DNA of 64,000 nucleotides from Chloroflexota bacterium (GTDB lineage: Bacteria > Chloroflexota > Anaerolineae > J102). Below are positions 25,804 through 33,576 of this stretch, in pieces (positions within the stretch are counted from its first letter, which is position 1; each line of letters starts with the position of its first letter). A program made the position numbers and the translations under genes. Under the pieces are notes generated by a model that had not been told where the DNA came from, searched no databases, and was given only the letters and a program-made list of their open reading frames with translations. The DNA lies in NCBI GenBank assembly GCA_029782215.1, contig JAKOVD010000201.1:1-64000 (forward strand), read 5' to 3'.

Positions 25804-27276
25804 TCACTCTTTGTACTTACTCACGACAAGACAGGCGTTCTGGCCGCCCAAACCGAAGGAGTTGGACAACGCCGTATCGACGCGCCGCTCGCGCGCCGTG
25901 TTGGGAACACAGTCCAGGTCGCAATCAGGATCGGGGAACTCGTAGTTGATGGTGGGGTGCAGGCGATCCTCGTAAACGCTCATCACCGTGGCCACCGCCT
26001 CGATGGCGCCGGCGCCGCCAAAGGCGTGCCCGATCATCGACTTGGTGGAATTGATGGCAAGCTCATAGGCATGGTCGCCGAAGACTTCCTTGATCGCGTG
26101 CGTCTCGGTCTTGTCGTTGAGCGGTGTGCTGCTGCCGTGGGTGTTGATATAGTCCACCTGCTCGGGCGGGATGCCGGCATTCAGCAGCGCCCATCGCATC
26201 GCCCGCTGCGCGCCCAGGCCCTCCGGTTCGGGCGCCGCCACGTGGTAGGCATCGGCCGAGGCCGAATGGCCCAGCACTTCGGCGTAGATGTGGGCGCCTC
26301 GCGCCAGGGCGTGGTCCAGGTCCTCCAGCACGAGCACAGCCGCGCCTTCGCCGATGATGAAGCCATCGCGCTTGGCGTCAAAGGGGCGGCTTGCCTCCTG
26401 GGGCGGGTCGTTGCGGGTGCTGATGGCCTTCATGGCCGAGAAGGCGGCAAAGAACATATGGCCGATCAGGGCCTCGATGCCCCCTGCCAGCACGACATCC
26501 ACGGAGCCGCGGCGAATCAGCTCCGACCCCTCGCCGATGGCCTGCGTGCCAGCGGCACAGGCAGTCACCACCGTGCTCAATGGACCCTGGGTGCCGAAGC
26601 GCTCGCTGATGTGAAAGGCCGGGATGTTGGGCAGACCACCCACTGCCGCCGTGGGCTTGACGCGGTAAGAGCCGCGATGGGCCGCATCGAGCAGAGTCTC
26701 CTGGTAGATCTCGAACCCACCCAGGCCGGTGCCAAGGACCACCCCGGCGCGTTCGCCCAGGGCCTGGTCGGTCGGCAGCTTGGCATCCTCCAACGCCTGG
26801 GTGGCGGCGCCAAGTGCAAACTGCGTGCACCGGGCCACCCGCCTGGCATCTTTCAGGTCCATGTACAGGCTTGGGTCCCAGTTCTTGACCTCGCCCGCAA
26901 TGCGCGTCGGATAGGGGCTGGCGTCGAACAGGGTGACCCAGTCCACACCCGACTTTCCCGCCAGCAGTGATTGCCAGGTCTCCGTCACGGTGTTACCCAC
27001 CGGCGTGATCGCGCCCATGCCGGTGATCACCACCCGCCGAGGCTGCTCCTGCCGCGTGAGTCCGATAGCCTCAAGGGTGCGATCGAACGCCTCCCCCGGC
27101 AGGTTGCGCAGGTTGGCGAGAACCGCGTCGGTGGCCGCACCCGCCAACGAGCCTCCCTGTTGGATGATCTGCAGCGTTTCCAGCAACACAGTACGTGATG
27201 ACGCCGGCAGACCGCGCAGGCGCTCCGTCAAGAGCGCCAGGCGCGTACGTGCAAGTGCTTCAGTCGTTGTGGTCAT
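25804..27276 (-). CDS. fabF: 3-oxoacyl-ACP synthase II (FabF-type) with N-terminal extension
   Basis: A 490-residue condensing enzyme that elongates acyl-ACP with malonyl-ACP. The catalytic triad is visible: Cys240 in VVTACAAGTQ, His380 in INTHGSSTPLND and His417 in KSMIGHAFGGAG, with Lys412. The ketosynthase core begins at about residue 81 (RVVITGMGAITPVG). The first 80 residues are a helical extension absent from ordinary FabF (about 410 residues). ATG 27276 is preceded by GGAGGAG, and the start lies inside plsX (17-bp overlap), so translation is probably coupled. Confidence 0.93.
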   Translation of the reverse strand: MTTTTEALARTRLALLTERLRGLPASSRTVLLETLQIIQQGGSLAGAATDAVLANLRNLPGEAFDRTLEAIGLTRQEQPRRVVITGMGAITPVGNTVTETWQSLLAGKSGVDWVTLFDASPYPTRIAGEVKNWDPSLYMDLKDARRVARCTQFALGAATQALEDAKLPTDQALGERAGVVLGTGLGGFEIYQETLLDAAHRGSYRVKPTAAVGGLPNIPAFHISERFGTQGPLSTVVTACAAGTQAIGEGSELIRRGSVDVVLAGGIEALIGHMFFAAFSAMKAISTRNDPPQEASRPFDAKRDGFIIGEGAAVLVLEDLDHALARGAHIYAEVLGHSASADAYHVAAPEPEGLGAQRAMRWALLNAGIPPEQVDYINTHGSSTPLNDKTETHAIKEVFGDHAYELAINSTKSMIGHAFGGAGAIEAVATVMSVYEDRLHPTINYEFPDPDCDLDCVPNTARERRVDTALSNSFGLGGQNACLVVSKYKE

Positions 27277-28297
27277 TGTCTCCTCCTCCAGAAGACGCGG
27301 GACCGACCGTCGCTTTGACTTCGGCCCGAATTCGTTCAAGTACATTTGCCTCGACCAGCTTGGCGGTGCTGCGCAAGGACGCGATCACGCGATCGGCCTT
27401 GGAGCGGCCATGGCCCACGGTCACCAGACCGTTAAGGCCAAGCAGCAGCGCAGCGCCGTACTCGCGATCGTCGAGGCGGCTTGCGGCGGCACGCAGCGCT
27501 GGCTTGACCAGGGGGGTGCCGACCTTTGCCATCGGACGGACCATGATCTCCTCGCGGATCACGGAAAAGATATAGGTAGCGAGCGCTTCACCGAGTTTGA
27601 TCGTCACATTCCCGGTGAAACCATCGGTCACCACAGCGTCGGCCGCCCCGGCCATCATTTCCTTTGGCTCGACGACGCCGACATAGGCGTCCCCCAGCAG
27701 CTCCCGCAGCAGCGGCTCAGCGGCGCGGGTCAATTCTGTGCCCTTGCCCTCTTCCTCGCCGTTCGAGAGCAGCGCCACCCGCGGCTTCGTGACGCCAAGG
27801 CGGGCCTGGGCATAGATGCCAAGCATCTGTCCCCATTGCGCGAGCCATTCTGGCCGGCACTCTGGGTTGGCGCCGATGTCACCCAGCATGTGGAATCCCT
27901 TGGCATTGGGAAACGGCGTCGCCAGAACGGCGCGGTGCACGCCGGGAATACGGCGGAAGACCATGTGGCCAGCCGTCAGGGCGCCGCCCGTGTGCCCCAT
28001 CGTGCAGAAGCCGTCGCCCTGCCCATCCTTGACCAGGCGCATGCCGACAGCCATGGAATTGTCCTTCTTACGTCGCGCCGCCATCGCCGGCTTCTCGTCC
28101 ATCTGAATGCTTTCCGAGGCATTCACGATGGGAAGGTCCAGGCCCTTGGCATCGTGTTTGGCCAGCTCGGCCCGCACGACCTGCTCCTGGCCCACCAGGA
28201 CAATGGTGTGACCACTTTGGCGGGCATACTGCACGGCGCCAGCCACGATCTCGTGGGGGGCGTGGTCGCCGCCCATCGCGTCTAGAACGAGTCTCAT
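27260..28297 (-). CDS. plsX: Phosphate acyltransferase PlsX
   Basis: A 345-residue enzyme that makes acyl-phosphate from acyl-ACP for phosphatidate synthesis. Typical features: N-terminal LVLDAMGGDHAP, then GHTGGALTAG, LGDIGANPECRP, LSNGEEEGKGTEL, TDGFTGNVTIKLGE and GHGRSKADR near the end. The C-terminal tail (SSGGGDNDHND) is acidic and probably disordered. It overlaps fabF by 17 bp, tying phospholipid precursor formation to fatty-acid elongation. degV is 46 bp upstream. Confidence 0.96.
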   Translation of the reverse strand: MRLVLDAMGGDHAPHEIVAGAVQYARQSGHTIVLVGQEQVVRAELAKHDAKGLDLPIVNASESIQMDEKPAMAARRKKDNSMAVGMRLVKDGQGDGFCTMGHTGGALTAGHMVFRRIPGVHRAVLATPFPNAKGFHMLGDIGANPECRPEWLAQWGQMLGIYAQARLGVTKPRVALLSNGEEEGKGTELTRAAEPLLRELLGDAYVGVVEPKEMMAGAADAVVTDGFTGNVTIKLGEALATYIFSVIREEIMVRPMAKVGTPLVKPALRAAASRLDDREYGAALLLGLNGLVTVGHGRSKADRVIASLRSTAKLVEANVLERIRAEVKATVGPASSGGGDNDHND

Positions 28298-28343
28298 GAG
28301 GAAGTCTCTGTGTCAAGAAGACACCGCACCGGCTGGCCCACCC

Positions 28344-29186
28344 CTACTCCTGCACCATGGCGCTGAGCGCCAGGGTGCCGGGTCCTGTCAGGGCGCCGAG
28401 AACGGGACCGAGTTCGACAACCAGCAGCTCACGCACGTCTAGTCGCTCGCGGGCGGATTCGGCCATCTCCGCCGCTTCATCGGCGATGTTGGCATTGACC
28501 ACCGCCAAACGCACAGGCTTGTCACCCACCTCGCCTGCCACCAGGTCCAACAACTCGCGCTTGGACCGCTTGCGGCCCCGCACTTTGCCGACCAGGGCCA
28601 GCGTCCCATCCTGAATCCGCATGGTGGGTTTGATATCGAGCAAATTGCCGACCATCGCCTGCAGTGTGGGCGCCCGGCCGCTCGCCGCCAAATACTTGAG
28701 CGTGTCGATAGTGAAATAGGTGTGGATGCGCGCGCGCGTGCTTTCCATCGCCTGCAGCACGGCCCTGGCGTCCTCGCCCTGCTGCGCCGCTTCGGCGCCA
28801 ACGATGATCTGCCATGCCCCACCCATGGAGGCGCTGAGCGTATCGTAGAGAGAGATCGACCGTTCAGGCAGGGCCGCCTGCGCCTGGAGCGCGCTGTTAT
28901 AGGTGCCGCTCATCTTCGAAGAGACACAGGCCAGGACAACCTCATCCGCCGGGTCAAAGCTGTGGATGATGTCGATGAAATTCGCCGGCGTCGGCTGCGC
29001 CGTCGTCGGCAGGCGCTTTTCAGTCTGCAGACGACGGTAGAATTCGGCATCGCTGATGTCGATCCCGTTGCGCAGGCTAGTGCCGTCGGCGAAATTCACC
29101 CATGCCGGCACCTGGACGATGCCCAGGCTCTTCTGATAGCTCTCGGGAACGTTGCAGCTTGAGTCACTGACGATTTTTACTGTCAC
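28344..29186 (-). CDS. DegV family fatty-acid-binding protein
   Basis: A 280-residue protein of the DegV/FakB fold that binds a fatty acid and may present it to a fatty-acid kinase. Seen: KIVSDSSCNVP at the start, TTAQPTPANF (family TSQPSPxxF), CVSSKMSGTYNSA and the C-terminal LGPVLGALTGPGTL (family GPVIGxHxGPG). The usual His of that last motif is Ala here. I use GTG 29186, which gives the family N-terminus VTVKIVSDSS; a TTG 51 bases earlier is possible. Upstream of plsX-fabF, in line with a lipid theme. Confidence 0.85.
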   Translation of the reverse strand: MTVKIVSDSSCNVPESYQKSLGIVQVPAWVNFADGTSLRNGIDISDAEFYRRLQTEKRLPTTAQPTPANFIDIIHSFDPADEVVLACVSSKMSGTYNSALQAQAALPERSISLYDTLSASMGGAWQIIVGAEAAQQGEDARAVLQAMESTRARIHTYFTIDTLKYLAASGRAPTLQAMVGNLLDIKPTMRIQDGTLALVGKVRGRKRSKRELLDLVAGEVGDKPVRLAVVNANIADEAAEMAESARERLDVRELLVVELGPVLGALTGPGTLALSAMVQE

Positions 29187-29318
29187 GGTGGTCCAGGAAG
29201 TGGTGATTGAGAATGGCGTTTCGCAGTACCCTGCCAATAGGTAACACCGAGCCGGCGCAGGGGTTGCAGCATTGGAACGAATCCGGTGAACAATTCATTC
29301 TACGGAATCTGATGCAGG

Positions 29319-29347
29319 TTGACAAGGGGGGCGCTACTCGATATAAT
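29319..29347 (+). promoter_or_regulatory. Consensus sigma70 promoter of tRNA-Leu
   Basis: TTGACA (29319-29324), 17 bases, TATAAT (29342-29347): a perfect consensus, ending 13 bases before the tRNA. Confidence 0.85.
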
Positions 29348-29360
29348 CGCTTTTCAGTTA

Positions 29361-29443
29361 GCCCCCGTGGCGGAATTGGCATACGCGGCAGGTTGAGGGC
29401 CTGTGCCCAGACGGGCGTCTCCGTTCAAGTCGGAGCGGGGGCA
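29361..29443 (+). tRNA. tRNA-Leu (GAG)
   Basis: 83 nt. Acceptor arms GCCCCCG and CGGGGGC pair with discriminator A. The anticodon stem GCAGG/CCTGT holds loop TTGAGGG with anticodon GAG at 29395-29397. A long variable arm (GCCC-AGAC-GGGC) and T arm CTCCG-TTCAAGT-CGGAG follow. The long variable arm marks a class II tRNA. The 3' CCA is not encoded. Confidence 0.95.
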
Positions 29444-29448
29444 CTTAC

Positions 29449-29481
29449 AAGAAGCGCCGGAAGATTCTCCCGGCGCTTCTT
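29449..29481. terminator. Bidirectional intrinsic terminator after tRNA-Leu
   Basis: AAGAAGCGCCGG, 9-base loop, CCGGCGCTTCTT: a perfect 12-bp stem with A/T runs on both flanks. It can end the tRNA transcript and the convergent kinase transcript, whose stop is at 29511. Confidence 0.85.
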
Positions 29482-29510
29482 GCTGTGTTTGGGTCAGAGG
29501 CGCCGTCGTT

Positions 29511-31580
29511 TCAGCGGGGCTCCCAGGCAGGATCCCAGTCGTTGGCGTTGTTTTGAGTCAGAAGTCGAAAGTCACCGCCATCGGCACGGATGACGGCCAG
29601 CTCGCGATCCCCGTCGTCCACCAACACGGCCAGCTTGTCGCCGGCATGCGACCACACCGCGGGCGCCTCAGGATAGACGGGAGTGTGCAGACGCGTCCTG
29701 GCGGCGCCATTGGCCTGCATCAGGTAGAGCGACCAGGTCTTGTCGGGCTCGCCCCCCACGTAGGCGATGGCGCCGCCTGCCGGGGACCAGGCCGGCGCCT
29801 GGCTCCAAGCCTCAAGCGGCGTTAGACGCACGGGACCGCCGCCCGCACTGGCGGCATAGATCCCGGCATTGCCGTCTGCCGTCGATGCAAATGCCAATTG
29901 CTGCGAATCAGGCGCCCAGGTCGGGTTCCAGCTCTTGGTGGTCGCGGCCGTCACGGCCAGGGGCTGCTTCACGCCGATCTCCGCCACATAGATGACTCGG
30001 GGGTCGCCATCGTTTTCAAAGGCAATGCGGCGGCTGTCAGGCGCCCATACATAGCGAGTCTGATCGCCCGGCGCCGTGATCCACTCAGCGCCATCGAGAA
30101 AAAGATCATAGCCGTCCGCACCGGGACGGGCGTAGGCCACGTGCTGGCCATCGGGGCTGATGCTGTAGGAAACGGCCCCCGGGGCGGCGTAGAGCTGGGT
30201 CTGCTCGCTGCCATCCGGTCGCATCGACCAAAGGGCCGTCTGGCCCCCGCGATCGCTGGTGAAGAAGATGAGCCCCCCGTCCCCCGCCCAAAAAGGATGT
30301 TCATTGCGGCCGACCGTCGTCAACTGCACATCACGGCTGCCATCAATGGCCGCCAGGAAGATCTGGGGGCTGCCAGTGCGATCGGATACATAGGCAATCG
30401 CCGGGGGCCCCGCGGGAGGCGGTTGGAGGGTGGCGGTAGGAGAAGGGGTCGGGGTGGCGGCAGGCGTGGCCGCGACGGTCACCATCACGCCGGGCGTGGG
30501 GGTCACCGCCGGGGCAGGAGGCAGGGTGGCCAGCGGCCCTTGACCCGCCAAACCCGCGACCGGGGTCGGCGATGGCGCAGGAGCGGGCACTGCCGCGGGC
30601 TGCAGAAGCACCCAAGCCGCCAGGGAAAGGACGGCGAGACCGATGAGAAAGCCGAGGATGGCCCACAGCCAAAAACCGGAGCTGCTGCGCCGGGGCGCCG
30701 CGGCCGGCGCCGCGTTCCGCGGCGGCGCCGCCGGAGGTGATGACGGCGGGCTGGCCGGCGCAAGCACAGGGGCTGCCAGCGCCTGGGCAAACGCCGTGGC
30801 CGTGGCATAGCGGCGTTCCGGCGCCTTGGCGGCGCCCGCCTGCAGGATCACGGACAGGGCGACCGGCAGGGCGGGCTGGATGCTGCGGGGATCGGGAAGA
30901 GGCTGGTGCACGTGGGCATACAGGGTCGCCTGCGGAGTCCCCCCGCGAAAAGGCGGCCGGCCCGTCAGCATGTGATAGGCGACAATCGCCAGGCTGTAGA
31001 TATCGCTGCGGCCATCCACGGGGCGCCCCTGCGCCTGTTCGGGCGACATATACTCCGGCGTGCCCAAGACGACACCCGTCTGTGTGCCGGACATCATCGT
31101 CGCCGCGCGTGCAATACCAAAGTCGGTGAGCAGGGCGTGCCCGTTGCGCCGGATCAGGATGTTGCTGGGCTTGATATCGCGATGGATGATCCCGCGCTGG
31201 TGGGCGTAGTCGAGCGCCGCAGCCACCTGCGTGATCACGCTGATGCTGAAATCAAGCGGCAGAGGTCCCGCCACTCGTCGCAGGATATCGGCCAGCGACT
31301 CGCCGTCGACATATTCCTCAGCAATATAGTCGATGCCATCGATGGCGCCGGCATCATAGATGGCGACGATATTGGGATGATCCAGGCGGGCGGCTGCCCG
31401 CGCCTCGAACAGAAAGCGTTCGACAAAGCCCGCATCGCCGCGCAATTGCTCATAGAGCACTTTGAGCGCCACGGGCCTTTCCAGGCGCATATGGTAGGCA
31501 AGGTAGACGATCGCGGCGCCACCGCGGCCGATCTCACGGTCGATCCGGTAGGGTCCGAGAACGTCACCAGGTCGCAGCAT
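29511..31580 (-). CDS. Transmembrane Ser/Thr protein kinase with extracellular propeller
   Basis: A 689-residue PknB-type receptor kinase. The cytoplasmic kinase domain (about 10-270) has glycine loop GRGGAAIVYLA, Lys40 in VALKVL, IIHRDIKPSN with Asp135, DFG at 153-155 and GTPEYMSPEQ. A Pro/Ala juxtamembrane linker, one membrane helix (about 302-326) and a Pro/Thr linker follow. The outer domain (about 395-689) has repeated TolB-like blades (YVSDRTGSPQIFL, WSPAGGAIAYVG). It probably senses an external signal and phosphorylates cytoplasmic targets. ATG 31580 has GGAG seven bases ahead. No PASTA repeats. Confidence 0.92.
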   Translation of the reverse strand: MLRPGDVLGPYRIDREIGRGGAAIVYLAYHMRLERPVALKVLYEQLRGDAGFVERFLFEARAAARLDHPNIVAIYDAGAIDGIDYIAEEYVDGESLADILRRVAGPLPLDFSISVITQVAAALDYAHQRGIIHRDIKPSNILIRRNGHALLTDFGIARAATMMSGTQTGVVLGTPEYMSPEQAQGRPVDGRSDIYSLAIVAYHMLTGRPPFRGGTPQATLYAHVHQPLPDPRSIQPALPVALSVILQAGAAKAPERRYATATAFAQALAAPVLAPASPPSSPPAAPPRNAAPAAAPRRSSSGFWLWAILGFLIGLAVLSLAAWVLLQPAAVPAPAPSPTPVAGLAGQGPLATLPPAPAVTPTPGVMVTVAATPAATPTPSPTATLQPPPAGPPAIAYVSDRTGSPQIFLAAIDGSRDVQLTTVGRNEHPFWAGDGGLIFFTSDRGGQTALWSMRPDGSEQTQLYAAPGAVSYSISPDGQHVAYARPGADGYDLFLDGAEWITAPGDQTRYVWAPDSRRIAFENDGDPRVIYVAEIGVKQPLAVTAATTKSWNPTWAPDSQQLAFASTADGNAGIYAASAGGGPVRLTPLEAWSQAPAWSPAGGAIAYVGGEPDKTWSLYLMQANGAARTRLHTPVYPEAPAVWSHAGDKLAVLVDDGDRELAVIRADGGDFRLLTQNNANDWDPAWEPR

Positions 31581-31621
31581 CACAAAACTCCACAGCTAGG
31601 ACCATGCCACGCGCAGCGTCC

Positions 31622-32209
31622 CTACGCCCCTTGCCCATCCAGCCCCAGGTCGGCAGCGATGCCCTGCATGGCCGTCAGCACGAACTGGATATGGGTGTCC
31701 AGGTCCTCACCCAACACGGCGACGTCGTGGGCGATCTCGTCCCGGTTGATGGCAGCGGTGAAACGCCGGTCTTTCCACTTCTTCTTGACCGAGCTCAACT
31801 CAACCTCGCCGATATTCCGGCTGGGCCGGACATAGACAGTGGCGATGATCAGCCCGGTGATCTCGTCGCATGCCCGCAGCGCCTTATCCAGGCGGCTGGT
31901 GGCGGGAACGCCCAGGAATTCGGCGTGAGCCGCCACGGCGTGGATCACCTCGGCAGGCCAGTTCTGCTCCTCCAGCAGCTTGAGTGCGGTGCGCGGATGG
32001 CCCGCAATGGGATCGTCCATGTCCGGGAAGCGCTCATAGTCCAGGTCATGCACCAGGCCGGCGGCGCCCCACAGGTCCTCGTCTTCGCCATACTTGCGGG
32101 CATAGGCGCGCAAAGCAGCTTCGACCGACAGCACGTGCTTGCGCAGGCCATCGTTTTGAATCCAGTCGCAGACCAGATTCCACACTTCATTGCGGGTAGG
32201 AAGGGACAT
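31622..32209 (-). CDS. HD-domain protein (putative phosphohydrolase)
   Basis: A 195-residue HD-superfamily protein. The metal-binding layout is H-x(n)-HD-x(n)-D: HVLSVEAAL, GLVHDLDYERFPD, then DEITGLI. It resembles the bacterial HDIG-type hydrolases that cleave phosphate esters or nucleotides; substrate unknown. ATG 32209 (MSLPTRNEVWNLV) has AAGG seven bases upstream; the first 23 readable residues are not conserved-looking. It follows the cobalamin adenosyltransferase gene by 31 bp. Confidence 0.82.
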   Translation of the reverse strand: MSLPTRNEVWNLVCDWIQNDGLRKHVLSVEAALRAYARKYGEDEDLWGAAGLVHDLDYERFPDMDDPIAGHPRTALKLLEEQNWPAEVIHAVAAHAEFLGVPATSRLDKALRACDEITGLIIATVYVRPSRNIGEVELSSVKKKWKDRRFTAAINRDEIAHDVAVLGEDLDTHIQFVLTAMQGIAADLGLDGQGA

Positions 32210-32240
32210 GGGAAACCTTATCGCCAGGGAACAAAGAAGG

Positions 32241-32789
32241 CTAGAGATTGGGAATCCAGGGTGTCTCCACCTTGCCATGACGGTGGTTAACGACCCGGGC
32301 CAGGATGAACAACCAGTCGCTCAAACGATTGAGATACCGCAACGCATCGGGATGGATGTCCTCCACCTCGGCCAGGGCCGTAATGGCGCGCTCAGCTCGC
32401 CGGCAGACGGTCCGGGCGATGTGCAGAGTGGCGCCGGTCACCGAACCGCCCGGAAGAATGAATGACTGCAGCTCCGGCAGGTTCTCCTGCCAGGCATCGA
32501 TCTCCTGTTCCAGGCGGGCAATGTTGGGCGCTTTGACGCGCACAATGTGCGAGGTCTTGGCATCAAACGGCGTCGCCAGGTCGGCGCCAACCTCGAACAA
32601 CTCCGCCTGCACGCCTTCGACAAGGTCACGCAGATCCGATTCGGCGAATTGGCTGGCCACCAGGCCCAGGATGCTGTTCAACTCATCCACCGTACCGTAG
32701 GCTTCGATCCGCAGGTGATGTTTGGGGACCCGGCGGCCGCCAAAAAGGCTTGTTTCGCCGAGATCGCCGCTCTTCGTGTAGATCTTCAT
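32241..32789 (-). CDS. PduO-type cob(I)alamin adenosyltransferase
   Basis: A 182-residue enzyme that transfers the adenosyl group of ATP to corrinoid cobalt. It has the N-terminal ATP site YTKSGDLGETSLFGGRRVPK, the helix motif RTVCRRAERAI and the C-terminal YLNRLSDWLFILAR, all hallmarks of the PduO/MMAB family. Adenosylcobalamin would serve mutases or ribonucleotide reductase outside the window. I saw no cobalamin riboswitch upstream. Confidence 0.95.
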   Translation of the reverse strand: MKIYTKSGDLGETSLFGGRRVPKHHLRIEAYGTVDELNSILGLVASQFAESDLRDLVEGVQAELFEVGADLATPFDAKTSHIVRVKAPNIARLEQEIDAWQENLPELQSFILPGGSVTGATLHIARTVCRRAERAITALAEVEDIHPDALRYLNRLSDWLFILARVVNHRHGKVETPWIPNL

Positions 32790-32835
32790 GTGTCGTCAGG
32801 CTCGAGTCGAGAGATTGCCGAAACGGGTTCCCATT

Positions 32836-33552
32836 CTACCCAATCCGCCCATAATAGTCAGGGGCGAAGATGTCGATGGCGTCACCTGCAATCGGCTGGG
32901 GGTGGCGAACGTGAATGTCGAACCAGGCAGCCACACGCGCCACGCTCTCGCGCAGGGTCCACCAGGGCGCGGCGGCATAGAATCGCCTGTCCGCCGGCAC
33001 ACCGACGGCATCCACACCGAACTGCTCACAGAGATAGAGCGCTCGCGGCAGGTGAAAGTCCTGCGTCACCAGGACCACGCGGTCAAGGCCGAAGATGTGG
33101 CGCGCGCGCCAGCAGGAATCATAGGTCCGGCGACCGGCGTAATCATAGGCGAGGGCACTCTCGGGCACGCCCTGGCTGCGGGCGTACTCGCCCATGTGAC
33201 CGGGCTCGTTGTAGTAGATCGAGGAGTTGTCCCCTGTGAGCAGCAGCTTGTCCACCTTACCCTGTTTGTAGAGGGCAATGGCCGTGCGCATGCGGTCAGC
33301 CAGGACAGGACTCAGATGACCGCCCGGATAGACACCCGCGCCGAAGACAATGGCCGCAGGTCGTCGCTCGACCTGGCTCACGGCCAGGATACGGCTCCGG
33401 TAGCGGTAGCTGACATCAAGATAGGCAATGAGCCCAAGCAGGACCAGGAGCGTCAGGAGGATGGTCAGCGATAGCACAAGACCTCGCATCCGCGGCCGCC
33501 CGGGCCCCAGGGGAAAGGGGGAAGGCAAGTGTTGGGTATGTTCCTGCAACAT
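32836..33552 (-). CDS. ElyC/SanA/YdcF-like DUF218 membrane protein
   Basis: A 238-residue protein. One membrane helix (about 24-45, LVLSLTILLTLLVLLGLIAYL) precedes a DUF218 domain with AAIVFGAGV, LADRMRTAIALYKQGKVDKLLLTGDN, the acidic YDYAGRRTYDSCWRAR and VLVTQDFHLPRALYLC. SanA-like proteins influence envelope permeability and vancomycin tolerance; the chemistry is not settled. It starts 24 bp after the GT5 gene. Confidence 0.85.
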   Translation of the reverse strand: MLQEHTQHLPSPFPLGPGRPRMRGLVLSLTILLTLLVLLGLIAYLDVSYRYRSRILAVSQVERRPAAIVFGAGVYPGGHLSPVLADRMRTAIALYKQGKVDKLLLTGDNSSIYYNEPGHMGEYARSQGVPESALAYDYAGRRTYDSCWRARHIFGLDRVVLVTQDFHLPRALYLCEQFGVDAVGVPADRRFYAAAPWWTLRESVARVAAWFDIHVRHPQPIAGDAIDIFAPDYYGRIG

Positions 33553-33576
33553 GATCCAAACGAGAGTAGTGATGCC

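Noticed and set aside
32790-32835. Cobalamin riboswitch near the adenosyltransferase gene
   Set aside because: The spacers are too short and I see no B12-box-like sequence.
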